Assembly (NCBI RefSeq): GCF_041949975.1
Contig: NZ_JBHFQG010000050.1
Span: 1 to 20,939, forward strand
Direction: 5' to 3'
Source: Alteribacillus sp041949975
GTDB taxonomy: Bacteria; Bacillota; Bacilli; Bacillales; Marinococcaceae
DNA length: 20,939 nt
Positions within the stretch are counted from its first letter, which is position 1, and the number at the start of each line of letters is the position of its first letter. The translations under genes and the position numbers were made by a program. Shown here piece after piece: positions 13,483 to 20,937 of this stretch. A model generated the notes under the pieces. That model was not told the origin of the DNA and did no database searches. It saw only the letters and a list, made by a program, of their open reading frames with translations.

Positions 13483-15363
13483 CTACACTTGCAGCTCGTA
13501 TTTTTTTAGCCTCCGGTACAAAGTACTACGCGAAATACCTAGTTCTTTGGAGGCCTGAGTCATATTAAATCTGCATGCCTCGATTGTTTTCAAAAGCTGA
13601 TCTTCTTCGCTGATCTTAGTCTCTTTTGATTGCCTATTTTTTTCGTTTGATACAAGATGGAGTCCCATCGAATACCTTTGGTTTTCATTATTTAGTAGAT
13701 CTCCTGGTAAGTCATGTTCTTTTATGACCCGGTCTCTCGCGTATAATACAGCATATTCTATTGCATTTTGAAGCTCCCGAACGTTGCCAGGCCAGCTGTA
13801 ATTTTGTAAGACTTCCATAGCACAAGCATCTATTTGAAATTGGTTGTCTATATTTTTCAAAATATGGTTCGCTAATACTGGAATATCAGTTTTTCTTTCA
13901 TGAAGAGAAGGCAGATGCAAACGCCCGACGTTCAAGCGAAAGTAAAGATCAGATCGGAACTTTCCAGCCTGAATCCATTCTTTTAAGTCTCGGTTACTGG
14001 CAGCTATGATACGGACGTTAACAGATCTCGGGGTATGCTCACCGATTCGAATAACCTGTTTTTCCTGCAATACGCGTAGCAGCATCGCTTGAATGGATGA
14101 TGGCATTTCACTGATTTCATCCAAAAACAAGGTACCCCCATCAGCTGCTTCAAACCACCCTTTTTTCCCCGTTTTTAAAGCTCCGGTAAAAGCCCCGGGG
14201 GCATATCCAAACAGCTCACTAGCTGCCAGCTCGTGATTCAGACTTGCACAATTAACAGCCAAGAAGGTGTGGTTTTTTCGGTCACTTGCCTCATGAATCG
14301 CTTGAGCTATCAACTCCTTGCCTGTTCCACTTTCTCCGGTAACCAAAACAGGCATATTCCGGGCAGCCACCCGTTTGGCACTTTCGATTACCTGCTTCCA
14401 ATTATCATTTTGTCCTATTAATCGAGAGAATGGTGAGTCGCTGTTTTGTTCCTGCCGGAAAGCTCCTAAACTTCTTTCCTTTCTTATATGGGTAATCCCT
14501 CCTACCATTCGGCCATTTCGTTTAACAGGGATTATTCTGCCTTTCACATCGGTACCGTTTTCCAGCGGTATTTCCTCTTTATTCTCTCCTTTTTTCAGAT
14601 TCCTTAATGTCAAAGGAATGAGGTGCTCTATATCCTGATTCGATCCTTTTGTAAATTTATCTACTATGCCTCCAGAGCTGTCAACGGCTAAAACATCATC
14701 TTCCTTGATGTTTTTCAGATATGTTTTGAATTCTTGTCTTATTTTTTCTGTATCTTGAAGGAGTTCTGCATGCCAAAGTGATTCCATTGATTGCACAAAA
14801 ACTGCCGTCAAACTTAAAGCATTGTCGGGAAAAAGCTCATTAACACTGGTTAAATCCAAAATTCCCGCTATTTTTTGGTTAAGCGGATGACGAATCGGTA
14901 CACCAGCACAGGAAAACGGGTGCCAGTTTTCACAAAAGTGCTGAGCCCCTTTAATAACAATTGCTTTGTCTGCAGCCAGGGCTGTACCAATAGCATTTGT
15001 TCCTGACTTAGATTCGTTCCAGTGGCCTCCTTCATAAAACCGTATTTCTTGCAACGTTTCTTTTAATTGACCTTCGACAAAGGATGCAATAATCCGCCCT
15101 TCTTCATCTGCGAGACTTAAGGAGATATCATACTTATTAAAATACTTTTCCATTTCTCCGCTTAATTGAGAAAAAATACGGTGCAATAGGTTGGTAGAGG
15201 CGATATGTTGTATATCTTGATGGTTAAGAATTTGAGGAGCTTTTTTTAAATCCGGTCGAATACCGGCTCGAACGCTTCGTTTCCATGACATTACGATATC
15301 TTCTGGAATGTCTTTGGACACTTGGTTTTTTACGATAAAATTTTCCCAAGCTTTTTCGTTCAT
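13483..15363 (-). CDS. sigma-54-dependent activator, AcoR-like
   Basis: This 626-residue enhancer-binding protein has an AcoR-type N-terminal sensor (GAF) around residues 55-200, with SGTNAIGTAL and HFCENWHPFSCAGVPIRHP, and then a poorly conserved PAS-like linker (about 215-295). The AAA+ domain has Walker A GESGTGKE (343-350), the sigma-54 contact loop GAFTGA (390-395), Walker B GGTLFLDE (409-416) and FRSDLYFRL. A Fis-type helix-turn-helix ends the protein (MTQASKELGISRSTLYRRLK). It would sense an alcohol, aldehyde or acetoin-like compound and open the -24/-12 promoter of the adjacent alcohol/aldehyde dehydrogenase genes. ATG 15363 has GGGAGG upstream. Confidence 0.9.
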   Translation of the reverse strand: MNEKAWENFIVKNQVSKDIPEDIVMSWKRSVRAGIRPDLKKAPQILNHQDIQHIASTNLLHRIFSQLSGEMEKYFNKYDISLSLADEEGRIIASFVEGQLKETLQEIRFYEGGHWNESKSGTNAIGTALAADKAIVIKGAQHFCENWHPFSCAGVPIRHPLNQKIAGILDLTSVNELFPDNALSLTAVFVQSMESLWHAELLQDTEKIRQEFKTYLKNIKEDDVLAVDSSGGIVDKFTKGSNQDIEHLIPLTLRNLKKGENKEEIPLENGTDVKGRIIPVKRNGRMVGGITHIRKERSLGAFRQEQNSDSPFSRLIGQNDNWKQVIESAKRVAARNMPVLVTGESGTGKELIAQAIHEASDRKNHTFLAVNCASLNHELAASELFGYAPGAFTGALKTGKKGWFEAADGGTLFLDEISEMPSSIQAMLLRVLQEKQVIRIGEHTPRSVNVRIIAASNRDLKEWIQAGKFRSDLYFRLNVGRLHLPSLHERKTDIPVLANHILKNIDNQFQIDACAMEVLQNYSWPGNVRELQNAIEYAVLYARDRVIKEHDLPGDLLNNENQRYSMGLHLVSNEKNRQSKETKISEEDQLLKTIEACRFNMTQASKELGISRSTLYRRLKKYELQV

Positions 15364-15416
15364 TTTTTTCCTCCCAAAAAGATTGTAAAGTAGATAAATT
15401 TTTATGTGTCAGACTT

Positions 15417-15425
15417 ATTATAACA
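15417..15425 (-). promoter_or_regulatory. extended -10 promoter of the activator gene
   Basis: TGTTATAAT on the minus strand is an extended -10 element (TGnTATAAT) about 55 bases upstream of the activator's ATG. No convincing -35 hexamer is seen at 17 bases, which is usual for extended -10 promoters. Confidence 0.45.
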
Positions 15426-15513
15426 TTTTGAAAACAATAAATTGGTGAAAGAGAGGAGAAAAATTTTGCTTTTTTTTGGGATTCTAATGAGAATAGCAGT
15501 GCATTTCTTTTGG

Positions 15514-15564
15514 TTCAGCTCTTCGCTTTCTTGATTCAGCTCTCTTTTTCCTTCTTTCAGCTCT
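15514..15564. repeat. three direct repeats TTCAGCTCT at exact 21-bp period
   Basis: TTCAGCTCT occurs at 15514-15522, 15535-15543 and 15556-15564, exactly 21 bases apart, in the gap between the aldehyde dehydrogenase terminator and the activator gene. The spacing equals two helical turns, as in arrays of protein-binding sites. The minus-strand frame across it would encode a Glu/Leu-rich peptide, but no ribosome binding site precedes it. Confidence 0.6.
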
Positions 15565-15577
15565 TCCCCTGCCAAAC

Positions 15578-15606
15578 AAAAAAGAGTGCCCAGTATAGGG
15601 CACCCT
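15578..15606 (-). terminator. rho-independent terminator of the alcohol/aldehyde dehydrogenase operon
   Basis: On the minus strand AGGGTGCCC pairs with GGGCACTCT around the loop TATACT, followed by TTTTTT. It lies just after the aldehyde dehydrogenase stop and separates that operon from the activator gene. Confidence 0.85.
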
Positions 15607-15614
15607 GATTTCTA

Positions 15615-17096
15615 TTAATTCATGTTAATCCAAACGCTTTTAACTTCAGTATAGTTTTCAAGCGCATAAGATCCCATTTCCCGGCCGCTTCCGGATTGCT
15701 TAAATCCGCCGAATGGAGAGGCAGCATCAAAGACGTTATAGCAGTTAACCCAGACCGTTCCTGCTTGCAGATTATTGGCCACATAATGGGCATTTTTCAC
15801 ATTTTCTGTCCACAATCCGGCTGCCAAACCGTAATTCGTATTGTTCGCGCGTTCAATGACCTCATCTAAGTCTTCAAACGGCATCGCAGCGACCACTGGT
15901 CCGAAAATTTCTTCCTTTGCGATGGTCATATTATCATCTACTCCAGCAAATACCGTTGGTTCCACAAAATATCCATTATCAAAAGGATTCTTACCACCCG
16001 TTAACATTTCCGCGCCTTCCTCTTGTCCACTCTTTATATAATTCATCACGCGGTTTTGCTGCACATCAGATACAAGAGGCCCCATTTGCGTATTGGAATC
16101 AAGACCCGGGCCTTGCTGAATGCTTTGGGAATGACTAACCATATCTGCAACGAAATTATCATACGCTTTCTTTTGAACGAAAACCCGAGAACCTGCACTG
16201 CAAACCTGACCCTGATTAAACATAATACCGGCCAGCGCGCCTGGAATAGCCTTTGACATATCTGCATCCGGAAGAATGATATTCGGAGATTTCCCTCCAA
16301 GCTCAAGTGTTACCCGCTTTACTGTGTCAGACGCCTGACGCATAATTTGTTTTCCAATTTCAGTAGATCCAGTAAAAGCTACTTTGTTCACTTTTTCATG
16401 GTTTACGAGCGGTTCACCGGCAGTGGGCCCAAACCCTGGAATAATGTTAATAACTCCATCAGGGAACCCGGCTTCTTGGGTTAACTCTGCTAAATAAAGG
16501 GCAGACAATGGTGTTTGCTCAGCAGGCTTTAACACAACAGTACAACCCGTAGCCAGTGCTGCTCCCAGCTTCCAGGCCGCCATAAGAAGAGGAAAGTTCC
16601 ATGGGATAATTTGTCCGACTACTCCTACCGGTTCATGTTTGGTGTAGTTAAAATAGTTGCCCGAAACCGGAATCGTTTGTCCTACAATTTTAGTAGACCA
16701 GCCGGCGAAGTAGCGAAAGTGCTCAATAGCCATCGGAATATCGCCAAGCCGAGTTTCGTTAATTGGTTTCCCGTTATCCAGTGTCTCGATTTGCGCTAAC
16801 TCTTCTAAATTTTCCTCCATTAAGTCTGCCATTTTATAGATTAATCGGCTGCGCTCAGCGGCAGAAGTTTTCGACCAGGCCCCATTGTCAAAAGCCGCTC
16901 TGGCAGCATCAACCGCACGATTAACGTCTTCTCTTTCCGCTTCACTAACCTGAATCAGAACTTCTCCGGTAGCAGGGTTTCTCGTTTCAAACGTCTTCCC
17001 ATTTGCAGAATCCACCCATTTACCATTAATGAATAGTTTTTTCTGCCCTTCCAAGAACTTAGCTACTTTTGGATGAAGATTTACTGTTTGTTCCAT
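15615..17096 (-). CDS. NAD(P)-dependent aldehyde dehydrogenase
   Basis: This 493-residue aldehyde dehydrogenase is full length. The key residues are all present: Asn167 in IIPWNFPL, Lys190 in VLKPAEQTP, GSTEIG (243-248), Glu265 in LELGGKSPN and the nucleophile Cys299 in NQGQVCSAGSR. It oxidises an aldehyde to the acid in the cytoplasm. It belongs to the DhaS/AldA-like group with broad substrates. It lies 50 bases after the alcohol dehydrogenase on the same strand with its own AAGGAGG and no terminator between, so the pair is probably cotranscribed from the sigma-54 promoter at 18250 to turn an alcohol into an acid. Confidence 0.93.
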   Translation of the reverse strand: MEQTVNLHPKVAKFLEGQKKLFINGKWVDSANGKTFETRNPATGEVLIQVSEAEREDVNRAVDAARAAFDNGAWSKTSAAERSRLIYKMADLMEENLEELAQIETLDNGKPINETRLGDIPMAIEHFRYFAGWSTKIVGQTIPVSGNYFNYTKHEPVGVVGQIIPWNFPLLMAAWKLGAALATGCTVVLKPAEQTPLSALYLAELTQEAGFPDGVINIIPGFGPTAGEPLVNHEKVNKVAFTGSTEIGKQIMRQASDTVKRVTLELGGKSPNIILPDADMSKAIPGALAGIMFNQGQVCSAGSRVFVQKKAYDNFVADMVSHSQSIQQGPGLDSNTQMGPLVSDVQQNRVMNYIKSGQEEGAEMLTGGKNPFDNGYFVEPTVFAGVDDNMTIAKEEIFGPVVAAMPFEDLDEVIERANNTNYGLAAGLWTENVKNAHYVANNLQAGTVWVNCYNVFDAASPFGGFKQSGSGREMGSYALENYTEVKSVWINMN

Positions 17097-17146
17097 GTTT
17101 TTTCCTCCTTAGATTTGGTTTTATTTTAATTAAACATTAGTAAGCG

Positions 17147-18199
17147 CTACCATTTATTCACAACCGTAACTCCTACGTTATTAAAAGTACTCATTCCTTC
17201 AATCACACTGCTCACATCATCAATCGATACGTGATTTGTCACCAGCTTGCCTGGGTTAAGTTTTCCGGTTCCTATCATTTCAAGCATGGAAGGATAGTTT
17301 GGAGCCTGCATACCGAATGAACCAATAAATTGCAGCTCTTTCATCGTAATTAAGTCTGCTGGAATAGGAACAATGCCTTGTTCTTCACTTGTAGTTAAAC
17401 CGATTTGAATATGCCTTCCCCGTTTTCGAAGAGACATTATAGAATTCGTTACCGTTTCAGCAATGCCAAGCGCATCAATGGATACATGAGCACCTCCTTT
17501 GGTTATTTCATGTATGGCTTCCCACGGATTATTCTCTTTCCCGTTAATCGTCACCGATGCTCCTACCGACTCCGCTAGATCAAGTTTTTCCTGGCTGATA
17601 TCGACAACGATTACATTGGCTCCCGCTGCATTAGCAATGTGTGCTGCAGCCAAACCTACGCCGCCTACACCATAAACAGCCACCCACTCACCAGGCTTTA
17701 CTTTAGCCTGTTCGGTCACGGCATGAAAAGAAGTCATAAAACGGCAGCCAACACTAGCACCTTCTTCAAAGCCAACTGATTCTGGCAGACGAACCATGTT
17801 CAAGTCTGCATTCGGAATGGCTGTAAATTCCCCAAAGCCTCCCCAGTAAGAAAAGCCTGGCATCTCCAGATTGTCACAAATATTATGGTGCCCGGACAAA
17901 CATTGCTCGCACGTACCGTCTCCTTGGCTGAAAGGAACAATAACGCGGTCACCTTTTTTAAAATTCTTCACATCGTTGCCGACTTCCTCCACGACACCAG
18001 TAAATTCATGCCCTAAGACCCATGGCAGTTCGAGGTTCACGTCCACCCAGCTAAGATCGCCCATCCAACCATGCCAATCCGATCGGCAAATGCCGTTGGC
18101 TTGCACTTGAACAATAGCACCGTTGGTATCCACAGCTGGGTCTTCCACCTGACGAACGACCAATGGTTTCTTTAATTGTTCCATTACTGCAGCTTTCAT
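17147..18199 (-). CDS. zinc-dependent alcohol dehydrogenase
   Basis: This 350-residue medium-chain dehydrogenase has the catalytic zinc ligands in GICRSDWHGW and GHEFTGVVEEVG plus the cysteine of SVGCRFMTSFHA. The NAD site is AVYGVGGVGLAAAHIA followed by VVDISQEKLDLA. The structural zinc loop reads GDGTCEQCLSGHHNIC; the first of the usual four cysteines is replaced, with Asp at that position. It probably oxidises a primary or short-chain alcohol to the aldehyde used by the next gene. It is the first gene behind the -24/-12 promoter; ATG 18199 has GGGAGGG upstream. Confidence 0.92.
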   Translation of the reverse strand: MKAAVMEQLKKPLVVRQVEDPAVDTNGAIVQVQANGICRSDWHGWMGDLSWVDVNLELPWVLGHEFTGVVEEVGNDVKNFKKGDRVIVPFSQGDGTCEQCLSGHHNICDNLEMPGFSYWGGFGEFTAIPNADLNMVRLPESVGFEEGASVGCRFMTSFHAVTEQAKVKPGEWVAVYGVGGVGLAAAHIANAAGANVIVVDISQEKLDLAESVGASVTINGKENNPWEAIHEITKGGAHVSIDALGIAETVTNSIMSLRKRGRHIQIGLTTSEEQGIVPIPADLITMKELQFIGSFGMQAPNYPSMLEMIGTGKLNPGKLVTNHVSIDDVSSVIEGMSTFNNVGVTVVNKW

Positions 18200-18249
18200 A
18201 CCTATCCCTCCCGAATAATAATGATATGAACCACTTCATCCTTTATTAA

Positions 18250-18266
18250 TGCAAAATAAATGCCAA
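18250..18266 (-). promoter_or_regulatory. sigma-54 (-24/-12) promoter of the alcohol dehydrogenase operon
   Basis: The minus strand reads TTGGCATTTATTTTGCA. The GG and GC dinucleotides are exactly 10 bases apart, as in the consensus TGGCAC-N5-TTGC. Transcription would start near 18240, about 40 bases before the dehydrogenase start. A sigma-54 activator is encoded two genes downstream. Confidence 0.8.
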
Positions 18267-18316
18267 AAGGGACAGGGTTATCTTTCTAGGGAGTTATTTC
18301 CTTTTTAGGAGTACAA

Positions 18317-18377
18317 TGACACAGTTTGTGTCACTTTGTTGAAACAACTTGTGCAGTGGATGACACAAGTTGTGTTA
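18317..18377. promoter_or_regulatory. three 17-bp palindromes, upstream activator sites
   Basis: TGACACAGTTTGTGTCA (18317-18333) is a perfect inverted repeat around GTT. TGACACAAGTTGTGTTA (18361-18377) has one mismatch, and a weaker copy, TGAAACAACTTGTGCAG, lies between at 18340-18356. Their centres are 23 and 21 bases apart, about two turns each. They sit about 85 to 130 bases upstream of the predicted transcription start, the usual place for enhancer sites of sigma-54 activators such as the AcoR-like protein here. Confidence 0.75.
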
Positions 18378-18400
18378 CATTTTTAAGGAACTATTTCTGC

Positions 18401-18670
18401 TTAAATAATATATCTATCAGGTGCGTTTCCCACATAATCAAATGGATAGCAAGTTGTAAGAGTTAATGTAGGTTTTTCTTTTTCAACGATAACAGATCGG
18501 TCTTTAGCATCAGTAATCCAAATATTATTAATTACGTATTCAAATTCTTCCCCGCCATAATGAACTTTAAGGGAGTCACCTTCCCTAATTTACCTAGCCC
18601 CGTGAATACCGTGTCTCTATGCCCAGTTAACACTGTGTGACCTCTAGTTTTGTTAGCTAATCCTGCAATT
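18401..18670 (-). pseudogene. class D sortase relic (C-terminal half)
   Basis: The minus strand first reads GHTVLTGHRDTVFTGLGKLG, with the catalytic-type histidine in GHRDT. One base is missing near 18588-18596, and the next frame continues EGDSLKVHYGGEEFEYVI, WITDAKDRSVIVEKEKPTLT and LTTCYPFDYVGNAPDRYI, with catalytic Cys and Arg, to TAA 18401. This is the C-terminal half of a class D sortase, which anchors surface proteins with LPxT-type signals. The N-terminal membrane anchor and first part of the fold are missing; the sequence joins directly to the sorting-signal region of the upstream Excalibur gene. Confidence 0.7.
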
Positions 18671-19057
18671 ATTCCAAGTGGCAGCGGGCTTCAGTATCCG
18701 GAAGTTCACCGCCTTGGTCTTCTTCATTATTGCTCTCTTGCTCTCTTCTACATCCTCATTGGCATCATTGTTTGAAGCGGACTCATCTGAAGTATCTCCT
18801 TCTGTTCCTTCATCATCTTCTCCACCCGTATTGCTTGAGTCCCCACTAGGAAGACTTTCACATGGTGTTCCATCTCCATCTCGATCCAGATCATCAGGAT
18901 CATCTAGATGCGCATCTAAATGTGCTTGGGCTTCTGCTTGTGTATCGAAGTCTTCACAATTTAAATCTTCTCCATGTTGAGCAAAAAGCTGCTTGACTTC
19001 CTCCAAATGCTAAAAAAGCAGTTAAAAACTTGGTAAGAAAACTTTTTTCCTGTCCAT
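18671..19057 (-). pseudogene. Excalibur-domain, LPDT-anchored surface protein, frameshifted
   Basis: From ATG 19057 (GGAGGGG upstream) the pieces read MDRKK, then in the next frame FLTKFLTAFLAFGGSQAAF, a signal peptide. After another shift comes the Excalibur calcium-binding domain: DLNCEDFDTQAEAQAHLDAH and DRDGDGTPCES. An acidic Ser/Asp/Glu linker follows, and after a further shift GGELPDT, a sortase sorting motif, with PLGIIAGLA as a membrane segment in yet another frame. At least four one-base shifts break it, two at homopolymers (A6, T5). Its position next to a class D sortase relic recalls the Bacillus YhcR-YhcS pair, so the two probably formed a substrate-sortase unit at the cell wall. 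Confidence 0.65.
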
Positions 19058-19387
19058 TACTTTTCCCCTCCATCGCATAAAAGTATGAACAAGTCTCAAA
19101 CAATAGTGAGTACATAAAACTTTTACGCGTGGTAAATCATTTGTAAAAAGTATTCTACTTTGCTTTTACAACTAATCTTCTAAACTATCAACTCCCCTTA
19201 TTCAATGTTCTATTTATAATATTAGCAGTTTTCTGTAATATTTACCACAAAGTTAATTTTATAAACTAGTTTTCCATTTTGTCTACTATTTTTATCATCT
19301 TCTGCCTAATATTCTTTTTTACTTATCAAACCAGTACTAAATATATTTTAATTTGTCCACATTACTATGTAGAAGGAGGAATTGTTA
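19058..19387. other. AT-rich intergenic region
   Basis: This is about 330 bases of AT-rich DNA between the divergent Excalibur relic and the VOC gene. It must hold the promoter of the VOC gene, but I cannot pick a convincing -35/-10 pair. The only clear site is AGAAGGAGGA at 19372-19381, the ribosome binding site of the next gene. No reading frame or RNA gene is recognised. Confidence 0.5.
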
Positions 19388-19882
19388 ATGGCACCATATC
19401 CACGTGCTTACTCTCATATCGGTCTATCAGTGCCTGATGTAGACAAAGCGGTAGAATTCTATACAAACGTCATGGGCTGGTATGTAATCATGGAACCTTC
19501 GGAAGTTCTGGAGGATGACAGCCCGATTGGTATTATGTGCAAGGATGTGTTTGGGACGGGATGGGGGAAATTCCGTATTGCCCATCTTTCTACATCGGAC
19601 AAAATAGGAATAGAACTGTTTGAATTTCCGAATAATGAAACACCGGAGAACAACTTTGAGTACTGGAAGACAGGGATTTTTCATTATTGTGTGCAGGATC
19701 CTGATCTGGAAGGGCTTATGGAAAAGATTAAAGCTTATGGCGGAAAGCAGCGGATGCCTGTTCGTGAATATTATCCGGGGGAAAAGCCTTTCCGCATGGT
19801 TTATTGCGAAGACCCATTTGGAAACCTGGTCGAAATCTACAGCCACAGCTATGAATTAACTTATTCTGATGGAGCTTACTAA
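19388..19882 (+). CDS. VOC-family (glyoxalase-like) protein
   Basis: This 164-residue protein has the two-module vicinal-oxygen-chelate fold. The first module has AYSHIGLSVPDVDKAVEFYT and ends at IGIELFEF, and the second runs from GIFHYCVQDPDLEGLMEKI to DPFGNLVEIYSHS. The His/Glu positions at the starts and ends of the modules fit a metal site. Members include lactoylglutathione lyases, methylmalonyl-CoA epimerase-like proteins and ring-cleaving dioxygenases; I cannot name the substrate. ATG 19388 is chosen over TTG 19382 because GGAGG lies 8 bases upstream of it. It stands alone, with its own terminator. Confidence 0.85.
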   Translation: MAPYPRAYSHIGLSVPDVDKAVEFYTNVMGWYVIMEPSEVLEDDSPIGIMCKDVFGTGWGKFRIAHLSTSDKIGIELFEFPNNETPENNFEYWKTGIFHYCVQDPDLEGLMEKIKAYGGKQRMPVREYYPGEKPFRMVYCEDPFGNLVEIYSHSYELTYSDGAY

Positions 19883-19891
19883 CAACTCAGC

Positions 19892-19926
19892 AGCCATCCC
19901 TAAAACTAGTCAGGGATGGCTCTTTT
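19892..19926 (+). terminator. rho-independent terminator of the VOC gene
   Basis: AGCCATCCCT and AGGGATGGCT form a perfect 10-bp stem with a short loop containing ACTAGT, followed by CTTTTT, ten bases after the stop codon. Confidence 0.9.
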
Positions 19927-19956
19927 TGAATCACTGGTTGGTGTAAATATGTTCGA

Positions 19957-20557
19957 TTATGATTCCAATTCAATCAGCTCCGCTCCGGCTTGTTCCATCA
20001 GATAAAAGGAAAAAAGGTTGATTGTTTCAGATGGATGCTCATTGTGAGAAAACGTATCAACAAGGTTCACCGGAACGATCATTTGCTTTTCTATACCTTG
20101 TTTTGTGAAGAAAGCTGTCATGCTTAAGACAAATTGCAGAATACAAATATCTGTGCAATCATCAACTACAATAAATGTTTCAATCTGCTTGTTATCCCTC
20201 AGCCACTTTTGGAATCTCTCCTCAAGAAAACCATTCGTAGACCTTTTAGGGATCCACAAATCGACAGCAGTTCAGGGACAAATTTGGATTCTTCCGTTTC
20301 TTCCACACAATGTTCTGGAAAAAATATTAAACTCTAGGGAATGCTTTTCATGGGCGTCTCCAAAACCAATAATCGGAATGGCATTTGCCTTAGCGTCCTT
20401 CATAGTTTTGCGGATAGGCTCAATTAAGATCTCTATATTCTGGTGATATAATGCTACCTGTTTGGCAAATCCGTTCACCATATCAATCACAATAAGAGCT
20501 GTCTTACTAGGATTAACATCCTGAATCGCTTTTTTCGGATACTGCTTCTCTTTTCTT
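19957..20557 (-). pseudogene. isochorismatase-like cysteine hydrolase, frameshifted and 5'-truncated
   Basis: From the repeat boundary the minus strand reads QYPKKAIQDVNPSKTALIVI, DMVNGFAK with the expected catalytic Asp, then GFGDAHEKHSLEFNIF. After a one-base shift at a T6 run (about 20321-20328) it reads PEHCVEETEESKFVPELLSI. After another shift near 20262-20270 it reads LWIPKRSTNGFLEERF and VVDDCTDICILQFVLS with the catalytic cysteine, to the stop at 19957. This is a nearly complete isochorismatase/nicotinamidase-type hydrolase missing its start codon, which the repeat element has replaced. The normal substrate is unknown. Confidence 0.7.
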
Positions 20558-20559
20558 TT

Positions 20560-20678
20560 CCTTTAATGACTGGAGGTTATTTAACCCCGAGAGGCTGGGC
20601 GCTGAAGCTAGACGCTAATGAAACAGTAGGGAGATAGTTATCCACAATTCGAAAAATATAATTTCCTAAACAATAAAA
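20560..20678. repeat. interspersed repeat, copy 2 (shorter)
   Basis: This matches 13320-13440 closely: TTATTTAACCCCGAGAGGCT, GGGCGCTGAAGCTAGACGC, and GGAGATAGTTATCCACAA, ending in TAATTTCCTAAACAA. It has the same orientation as copy 1 and lacks that copy's first 65 bases or so. TTATCCACA at 20638-20646 again matches the DnaA-box consensus. It lies between a truncated hydrolase gene and an IS element. Confidence 0.8.
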
Positions 20679-20706
20679 GGGGCTGTATCAAAAGCCTCTA
20701 AACTGA

Positions 20707-20752
20707 AAAGCCATGGACGCCATCCAAGAAGATGGTGACCATGGCTTTTTTT
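20707..20752 (-). terminator. long hairpin after the transposase gene
   Basis: AAAAGCCATGG and CCATGGCTTTT form an 11-bp stem, with CGCCATC/GATGGTG extending it inward and T/A-rich tails on both sides. It lies inside the element between the transposase stop and the IS end, and can terminate transcription leaving the element and probably also entering it. Confidence 0.7.
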
Positions 20753-20760
20753 GTAGATGT

Positions 20761-20937
20761 TTATGCTGCTTGCTTCTTTTGGCGGCGTTTCGCCGCCGCC
20801 ACTTTTCTCATGTTGTGAGCCAGGGCTACCCAGCCGAACTCCACGTGGACTTTTTCCAGCCCTCGCAGGAGGAATCGCTGGTACCCGAGGTTTTGTTTGA
20901 CATGACCAAATACACTCTCCACGTCCGTTTTTCGGCG
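20761..20937 (-). CDS. IS1182-family transposase, C-terminal 58 residues
   Basis: The minus strand enters the window reading RRKTDVESVFGHVKQNLGYQ, then RFLLRGLEKVHVEFGWVALA and HNMRKVAAAKR, and stops at TAA 20761-20763. VESVFGxxKxNxGxxRFxLRG with the Glu of the DDE triad, followed by LAHNxRK, is the end of IS1182-type DDE transposases. The N-terminal part lies outside the window, so whether the gene is intact cannot be told. Confidence 0.85.
   Translation of the reverse strand, partial: RRKTDVESVFGHVKQNLGYQRFLLRGLEKVHVEFGWVALAHNMRKVAAAKRRQKKQAA

Noticed and set aside
15470..15575. Possible short coiled-coil peptide on the minus strand across the 21-bp repeats
   Set aside because: The only start would be a TTG without a ribosome binding site directly behind a terminator; a regulatory array is the simpler reading.
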